From Chitinivibrionales bacterium (GTDB lineage Bacteria; Fibrobacterota; Chitinivibrionia; Chitinivibrionales; JANQEN01), in the NCBI GenBank assembly GCA_030593665.1, contig JAUVGS010000046.1, forward strand, positions 1 to 9,173: a stretch of DNA of 9,173 nucleotides, in the 5' to 3' direction. This document shows positions 4,203 to 9,173 of this stretch, in pieces. How positions within the stretch are numbered: position 1 is the first letter of the stretch; each line of letters begins with the position of its first letter. The notes under the pieces were generated by a model that was given only the letters and a program-made list of their open reading frames with translations, made no database searches and was not told where the DNA came from. Position numbers and translations under genes: made by a program.

Positions 4203-6773
4203 ATGATTCTTTACAGACATATAATACGTGAGCTCATTCTTCCATTCCTGTATTCCCTGGCAATAATAATTTTTATTTTTATGATGCAGTTGGCAGTACA
4301 GTTGTTGGGGAAAATGCTTTACAAGGGACTTGGTCTCGGTACAATCCTCGAACTCTTTCTTATTAACTCCGCCTGGATGATGGTTCTTGCTGTTCCTATG
4401 GCTGTTCTTGCCGCCACACTCATGGGTTTTGGCAGGATGTCGGCTGACAGTGAAATTCTTGCGATTAAGGCATCGGGACAGAATCTCTTTTACCTGATAA
4501 CACCGGTATTTGCTGCCGGGCTGTTACTGACTGTCTTACTTATCTTTTTTCATAACCTGATTCTCCCGGAGGCCAATCACCGTTCAGCAAATCTTATGTC
4601 GGACATATCACGTAAAAAACCGGCTGCATTAATAGAACCTAATATCCTGATCAAGGATTTTGCAAATTATTCTATGATCGTAAATGATGTTAGAACCGGT
4701 ACAGGCGAACTGCGTGGCGTTAAAATATTCTCAGATGTACCCGGTGAAGAACCGGCAACAACCATCGCCGACAGCGGTACCATTCAACTGACCATGGATG
4801 AGCACTATCTGCAACTGACGTTGTTTAATGGCGAAACACACAGCAGAAGTACGGAGCATCCGGAGGAATACTATATCGTAAAGTTTAAAAAGCATATGAT
4901 TTTCATACCCAACGTTGACAGCAGGCTTCAGAGAACCGAGCGTCATTATCGCGGTGATCGAGAGAAAAGTGCGCAAATTTTACTAACGGATATTCACGGC
5001 TTTAAAAATACGAAACAGAATGCGCTACAGACCTACAACACCACAATGCAATCTTTCATTGCTACGGCAACATCCCTTGACTCCCTTGCACGGGACACTT
5101 CTATCGCCGGCACTTTTTTGCCGGACAGTATAACCACCTTTACTCAATGGCAACAAGCTTTACAGCTCCATCAGCCGACCGCCGTCCGCCACCTGCAGAA
5201 ACATCAGCGATTTGTAAACCGCACGCTGCAGCAGGTACATCGACAGGACAGAAAAATCAGTCAGTATCTGGTTGAAGTACATAAAAAGTTCTCAGTCTCA
5301 TTTGCCTGTATCATATTCGTACTTATCGGCGTCCCTCTGGGAATCATGGCCAGGCGTGGTGGTATAGCGGTAGGTGCCAGCTACAGTATATTCTTTTTTG
5401 TCGTATACTGGGCATTTCTCATTGGTGGAGAAAATCTTGCGGACAGACTGATAGTACCACCCGGTATTGCCATGTGGTCCTGTAACATCATCATAGGTAT
5501 CTTTGGTGTTTTTCTCATTTTAAGAATGGTACAGGAATCTACTTTTATTAATTACGAACCGCTTATCAGATTCTGGCAAAAGATTGTAACAAGGAAAAAA
5601 CCTGTTAAGGCTCATGCCGAAGGACTGATTTCAACAATTCTTTTTCGAGTCCCAAAGATAATTCTGAATAAATCAACCGGTATCCTTCCCTCCTACCTTA
5701 TCAGAAATTTCTTATCCAATGTCTTCATGGTGTTTATCTCGCTCATCGTCATCTTTATAGTTATTGACTACGTTTCGAACCTCAAGCTATTCGAAACAGC
5801 GACCGTTCAGGATATAGTCCTTTACTACTGGTATTACCTTGCCTGGTTTATCGGCGTGATCTTCCCTATCGGTATTCTGCTTGCATCAATGTTTGCAATG
5901 GGATCTATGGTTAAGCACAGTGAAATTACCGCTATTAAAGCTGCAGGCATCAGTATCCGCAGACTTACTATACCAATGCTCTTTCTCGGATTAATTCTTT
6001 CTGTCGCCACCTTTTATCTGGGGGAAAGGATACTTCCACAGGCAAACGATAAACGGAAAGTGTTGCTTGAAGAGCTTCGCAGCGGGAAACGGCATGCAAA
6101 AGGATTGCCGAAACGTTTCTCACCCGGTGAATATCGAAGGAAGTTCTATTATTTCGGGAATACCAACACGGCCTACCGATTTGAGGAATTCAGGGTTAAC
6201 CCGCAACTCGCCAGAGATATACGACGCGAACGATTTGCTAAAAACAAAATCATTGAAACTATTCAGGCGGAGCAGATGGTTTATGACAGTATTACAAAAT
6301 GGTCATTTATCAACGGACACAAAAAAACTTTCAAAAAAACAAGCTTTATACAGACAACGTTTGACACCCTTTCCGACTCTATCCTCACGACCGCACCTGA
6401 AGAGATGACTGCCCGTATAAAAAGTATCGACGCCATGAGCTACTGGGAGCTGAAAAGCCTTCTTGAAAAAGCTAAAATGCGCGGTGAGAAAATTTCCAAA
6501 TACCTGGCTGACCTGCATTTTAAGATTGCTTTGCCATTTATGAATTTTGTGGTTATTCTGGTCGGTTTATCTATAACTGCCCGCGGAGGACGGAAAGGCG
6601 GATCAGTCAATTTTGGTATCGGCCTTGGTCTGATATTTACCTATTGGGTCTTATCTCAAATTATTCTCGCACTCGGGAAAAATGAAACACTTGCACCCTG
6701 GCTGGCTGCCTGGGTTGGTAATATACTCTTTTTTATCATTGGCCTTTTTCTTTATCAGAGGGCTTCACAGTGA
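4203..6773 (+). CDS. Fused LptF-LptG lipopolysaccharide export permease (two YjgP/YjgQ domains)
   Basis: LptF and LptG are the inner-membrane partners of the LptB ATPase that pull LPS from the membrane and pass it to LptC/LptA. They are normally two proteins of about 360 residues. Here 856 residues hold both. Half 1 has membrane segments near 11-33, 52-76, 95-121, 364-383, 390-409 and 422-442. Half 2 has them near 498-524, 541-566, 588-609, 772-791, 801-822 and 834-851. Each half carries a periplasmic domain between its segments 3 and 4. Family motifs occur twice: SEILAIKASG (83-92) and SEITAIKAAG (573-582); LILPEAN (119-125) and RILPQAN (609-615); V-H-KKF (359-363) and L-H-FKI (771-775); ARRGG (383-387) and ARGG (793-796). 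Half 2 looks more LptG-like (DYVSNL at 522-527), which is uncertain. There is no internal stop or frameshift. LptB, LptC and LptA are not in the window. Its stop overlaps the next start. Confidence 0.93.
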   Translation: MILYRHIIRELILPFLYSLAIIIFIFMMQLAVQLLGKMLYKGLGLGTILELFLINSAWMMVLAVPMAVLAATLMGFGRMSADSEILAIKASGQNLFYLITPVFAAGLLLTVLLIFFHNLILPEANHRSANLMSDISRKKPAALIEPNILIKDFANYSMIVNDVRTGTGELRGVKIFSDVPGEEPATTIADSGTIQLTMDEHYLQLTLFNGETHSRSTEHPEEYYIVKFKKHMIFIPNVDSRLQRTERHYRGDREKSAQILLTDIHGFKNTKQNALQTYNTTMQSFIATATSLDSLARDTSIAGTFLPDSITTFTQWQQALQLHQPTAVRHLQKHQRFVNRTLQQVHRQDRKISQYLVEVHKKFSVSFACIIFVLIGVPLGIMARRGGIAVGASYSIFFFVVYWAFLIGGENLADRLIVPPGIAMWSCNIIIGIFGVFLILRMVQESTFINYEPLIRFWQKIVTRKKPVKAHAEGLISTILFRVPKIILNKSTGILPSYLIRNFLSNVFMVFISLIVIFIVIDYVSNLKLFETATVQDIVLYYWYYLAWFIGVIFPIGILLASMFAMGSMVKHSEITAIKAAGISIRRLTIPMLFLGLILSVATFYLGERILPQANDKRKVLLEELRSGKRHAKGLPKRFSPGEYRRKFYYFGNTNTAYRFEEFRVNPQLARDIRRERFAKNKIIETIQAEQMVYDSITKWSFINGHKKTFKKTSFIQTTFDTLSDSILTTAPEEMTARIKSIDAMSYWELKSLLEKAKMRGEKISKYLADLHFKIALPFMNFVVILVGLSITARGGRKGGSVNFGIGLGLIFTYWVLSQIILALGKNETLAPWLAAWVGNILFFIIGLFLYQRASQ

Positions 6774-7183
6774 ACGATACAAAACAGAAACTTCTCATCA
6801 TTGATGACAGCGATGACACGCTCGATTTGCTGGAGATATTTCTCTATAAACAGTATGATATTATTTCCGCACAGAATGGCTTTGACGGCCTTAATAAGGC
6901 GCGTGATGAGATTCCTGATTGTATAATTTCCGATATTATGATGCCGGTCATGGATGGTATACAATTCTTTAACAATCTCAAGAAAAATGAATCCATTTCC
7001 CATATTCCGGTGGTCGCAATAACATCTTTTGCAAAAAAGATGAATACTAAAAGTTTATTAAATATCGGATTCAGTGAAATAATCACCAAACCGTTACACC
7101 GGGAGATTATTCTCTCTACCCTTAAAAAAGTAATGGCTATTCAAAAGGATGATACAAAATCAAATGCAGAAACAGATTCCTAA
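6770..7183 (+). CDS. CheY-like stand-alone response regulator
   Basis: The 137-residue protein is a single receiver domain with a short charged tail and no output domain. Receiver residues are all in place: acidic pair D12-D13, phospho-acceptor D55 in the segment IISDIMMPVMDG (52-63), switch threonine T85 in VVAITS, and K107 in ITKP. It should be phosphorylated by a histidine kinase that is not in the window, and pass the signal by protein contact. The start is GTG at 6770, overlapping the lptFG stop TGA (6771-6773) as GTGA, with AGAGG about 9 bases upstream, so translation is likely coupled. Its own 3' end overlaps the cyclase gene. The arrangement suggests that it controls the downstream cyclase or responds to LPS export. 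The partner is inferred from position only. Confidence 0.92.
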   Translation: MNDTKQKLLIIDDSDDTLDLLEIFLYKQYDIISAQNGFDGLNKARDEIPDCIISDIMMPVMDGIQFFNNLKKNESISHIPVVAITSFAKKMNTKSLLNIGFSEIITKPLHREIILSTLKKVMAIQKDDTKSNAETDS

Positions 7184-8936
7184 TTTATTTACCGGAACAC
7201 TTCTTGTCATTCTGATATCGCTCCTGGTATTATTTGTTTTCGGCGGGAGATATCAGTCTATCGGAGTCCCATTACTACTGATCACCACGATTCTCTTTCT
7301 CAGCGTACACCTGAAAAAAAATCTCAGGAAACGAAACACAACTGAACCGGTAAGCACCCTGGCCGAACCCCCTGTCCTTCAGCAGGCCCAAAAAACGGTT
7401 GAAGAATGTATGGCTGGTATCGACATTTCCGTTATCGGCACGGAATACCGCCGTGATCAGCGGCGTGAATTTGAGAACGCTATTGACGAGATGCTTGATC
7501 GATGCATCAAACTTATTTATGCCCATATCGATTCGCACACGACAGCCATTTTTTTCCCGACCCACGATAATGGATATAAAATCAGGCGATACCTTTCAAA
7601 AAGCGATTGTGTCAATCAGGATGCGGTTATCTATCCGGGTGTCGGTGTGATAGGCTCATTCCTGAAAGACGGTTTGAAACAGTTGAAGCTTACCGATATT
7701 GTAACCGACAGTATGACCTTGTATTACTATACCAAAGATGCCGGGATCCGTTCTCTCATGGCCAGCCCTATCATTGCCGACAAGGTAGAACGTGGAACCA
7801 TTATCGTTGACAGCACTGAAAAAGATCATTTTACCGATGAAGATCATGCCTACCTGTCAACCATGGCCGACCTGTGCGGTCAGGCGGTATTTAATTCCTA
7901 TGTATCCAACCAGCACCGGCTTGACCACGAACGCCTCGTTGCCATGAGCAGTACAGAAAAACATTTCTTCCGGGAACAGAGTATCGACGGAGTATTAGAT
8001 AAACTCGTTGAGATTATCCCGTTCGCTTTCCACTGTGACCGGTTGACAATCAGCCTGCTCGATGGTGCCGGAGATACCGCTGTCATCAAACGGGTATGGG
8101 GCGAGCATACCGACAATCTGCTCACTAGTTCATTTTCAACTACCGACAAGAATCTTGCGAGTATACTCTACACCAAATATCTCTGTATCTTCAGGAATTT
8201 CTCTCGGGAACATTACGAGGTCCGGTATTATAAAGACGAACCACATACCAATAGTTTCAAATCGTTTCTCGCGTTCCCTGTTGGTGTTGACAAATGCAGG
8301 GGAATGATCCTTCTCGAATCAACGCATTCGGACACCTATTCTGAAAGCAGCAGGGACCTGCTCTCCCGTCTTGTCTCCTCCGCAGGTATAGCTATTGAAA
8401 AGATGCAGCTCCTTCAGCAGACGGAAAATCTTGCAATACGGGACGGCCTTACCGGGCTCTATAACCACCGCCAGTTCCAGCTCATGCTGAAAGAGGCGAT
8501 CACACGTTCCATCAGGTACAACAAACCGCTTTCTCTTGCCTTATGCGATATCGACCACTTTAAAAAGGTTAATGATAATTACGGCCACCGCTTTGGTGAC
8601 ACCGTGCTAAAAGCCGTTGCCGGAAAACTGCAGAGCAGTATTCGCGAGGGTATTGATAATGCCGCACGATACGGCGGAGAAGAATTCACTCTGATTCTTG
8701 CAGAAACCGATGCCCGGAGTGCGGTCGAAACAGTAGACCGTATCCGCCAGAAGATCGCCGACATGGTCTTTCAGAATCCCATGGGTAAAGAGATGCATAT
8801 CACGCTCAGTTTTGGGATCGCCGTATACGGAGTGCATGCCAAAAATCAGGAACTGCTGATTAAACGGTCTGATAAAGCATTATATCGGGCGAAGGAAAAC
8901 GGGAGAAATAGAGTAGAGCTGTATTATGATACATAA
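7149..8936 (+). CDS. Membrane-anchored GAF-GAF-GGDEF diguanylate cyclase
   Basis: The 595-residue protein should make cyclic di-GMP from two GTP. Two membrane segments (about 16-33 and 38-54) form a short hairpin anchor. They are followed by GAF domain 1 (about 105-250), GAF domain 2 (about 275-420) and a GGDEF domain (about 425-595). Cyclase marks are RDGLTGLYNHRQF (431-443), CDIDHFKKVND (466-476) with metal-binding D467, the active-site GGEEF (509-513), and ALYRAKENGRN (577-587). The product-inhibition I-site RxxD is altered: Asp503 is present but the expected Arg position is Glu500, with an Arg one residue earlier (499). GAF domains often bind cyclic nucleotides or other small ligands; the ligand is unknown here. 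The gene overlaps the receiver gene by 35 bp. ATG 7164 is an alternative start (overlap 20 bp), because the AAAAGG at 7143-7148 touches ATG 7149 directly; residue numbers use 7149. Confidence 0.94.
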   Translation: MIQNQMQKQIPNLFTGTLLVILISLLVLFVFGGRYQSIGVPLLLITTILFLSVHLKKNLRKRNTTEPVSTLAEPPVLQQAQKTVEECMAGIDISVIGTEYRRDQRREFENAIDEMLDRCIKLIYAHIDSHTTAIFFPTHDNGYKIRRYLSKSDCVNQDAVIYPGVGVIGSFLKDGLKQLKLTDIVTDSMTLYYYTKDAGIRSLMASPIIADKVERGTIIVDSTEKDHFTDEDHAYLSTMADLCGQAVFNSYVSNQHRLDHERLVAMSSTEKHFFREQSIDGVLDKLVEIIPFAFHCDRLTISLLDGAGDTAVIKRVWGEHTDNLLTSSFSTTDKNLASILYTKYLCIFRNFSREHYEVRYYKDEPHTNSFKSFLAFPVGVDKCRGMILLESTHSDTYSESSRDLLSRLVSSAGIAIEKMQLLQQTENLAIRDGLTGLYNHRQFQLMLKEAITRSIRYNKPLSLALCDIDHFKKVNDNYGHRFGDTVLKAVAGKLQSSIREGIDNAARYGGEEFTLILAETDARSAVETVDRIRQKIADMVFQNPMGKEMHITLSFGIAVYGVHAKNQELLIKRSDKALYRAKENGRNRVELYYDT

Positions 8937-8950
8937 GCCGTGAACGGCTT
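8935..8950. terminator. Small hairpin between the convergent cyclase and radA ends
   Basis: AAGCCG (8935-8940) and CGGCTT (8945-8950) form a 6-bp stem with the loop TGAA. It overlaps the last two bases of the cyclase stop codon on one strand and the last base of the radA stop codon on the other. Only 13 bp separate the two coding regions, so a shared terminator is the natural reading. The plus side has TCTTTT shortly after; the minus side has no T-tract. Strength is uncertain. Confidence 0.4.
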
Positions 8951-9173
8951 CAAAAAATCTTTTCCGCTAAATCATTCACCAACCGGCAAGAAATAAGCTC
9001 AATACCTTTACACTTTTCAGCCCAATCACTTCGTTTGGTCGGCACCGGTACCACACACTGCTTAAATCCCATACCGGCAAGTTCTTTCAAACGCGGGAGC
9101 ATGCTGTTTACCGTTCGAATCTCGCCGCCGAGTCCTATCTCGCCGATAAAAGCAATACCATTTCGGACAGGGA
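8950..9173 (-). CDS. radA: DNA repair protein RadA (Sms), C-terminal fragment (cut by window edge)
   Basis: Reading the minus strand from the window edge to TGA at 8952-8950 gives 73 residues without a stop. The sequence contains AFIGEIGLGGEIRTV, then a helix with LPRLKELAGMGF and the strand VVPVP. This is the conserved end of RadA: the Lon-protease-like domain with the FGE-[VI]-GL-x-GE-[IV]-R motif, then R-L-x-E-A-x-x-x-G-F. RadA is a RecA-like branch-migration helicase in recombination. The full protein is about 450 residues, so the zinc finger, the RecA core and the KNRFG motif lie outside the window. The fragment ends with NDLAEKIF, a normal RadA-like C-terminus. It converges on the cyclase gene and is not part of that unit. 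Confidence 0.88.
   Translation of the reverse strand, partial: PVRNGIAFIGEIGLGGEIRTVNSMLPRLKELAGMGFKQCVVPVPTKRSDWAEKCKGIELISCRLVNDLAEKIF

Noticed and set aside
8607..8837. Minus-strand open frames inside the cyclase gene
   Set aside because: They are shadows of the strong GGDEF coding frame, with no ribosome-binding site and no recognisable protein.

Overview
The window looks like a chromosomal stretch from a Gram-negative (diderm) bacterium of moderate G+C content. The evidence is a cluster of outer-membrane biogenesis genes: a BamD-like TPR protein, a CpoB/YbgF-like TPR protein, and a LptF/LptG lipopolysaccharide-export permease. The taxon cannot be fixed from the sequence. A guess at Fibrobacterota or another member of the FCB superphylum is weak inference only.

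Layout. Bases 1-117 are the 3' end of a RelE/ParE-type toxin gene (+), cut by the window edge. Bases 118-402 hold no convincing gene; they contain two adjacent hairpins, a C-rich, G-poor tract that looks like a Rho-utilisation region, and a weak candidate promoter. A secreted protein of unknown function (403-1434, +) follows, with a C-terminal segment that resembles BamE/SmpA. Convergent to it is a minus-strand unit read as cpoB-like (4035-3235), bamD-like (2966-2148), then nadD (2131-1523). It has a near-consensus sigma70-type promoter at 4077-4105. A 268-bp gap inside this unit carries an equally good promoter on the opposite strand, with no sense gene in front of it.

A second promoter at 4144-4172 points the other way and drives a plus-strand unit. 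The first gene is an 856-residue protein with two complete LptF/LptG permease halves fused in one chain. A CheY-like receiver protein overlaps it by 4 bp. A membrane-anchored GAF-GAF-GGDEF diguanylate cyclase overlaps the receiver gene by 35 bp (20 bp if a later start is used). A short hairpin lies between this unit and the convergent 3' end of radA (8950-9173, -), which is cut by the right edge.

Together the genes describe envelope assembly: Bam-type proteins, a Tol-Pal accessory protein and the LPS-export permease. The export permease is translationally coupled to a two-component/c-di-GMP signalling pair. The most interesting points are the fused LptF-LptG, its coupling to the receiver and cyclase, the unusual lipidation pattern of the BamD-like and CpoB-like proteins, and a shared signal-peptide/basic motif in two secreted proteins.
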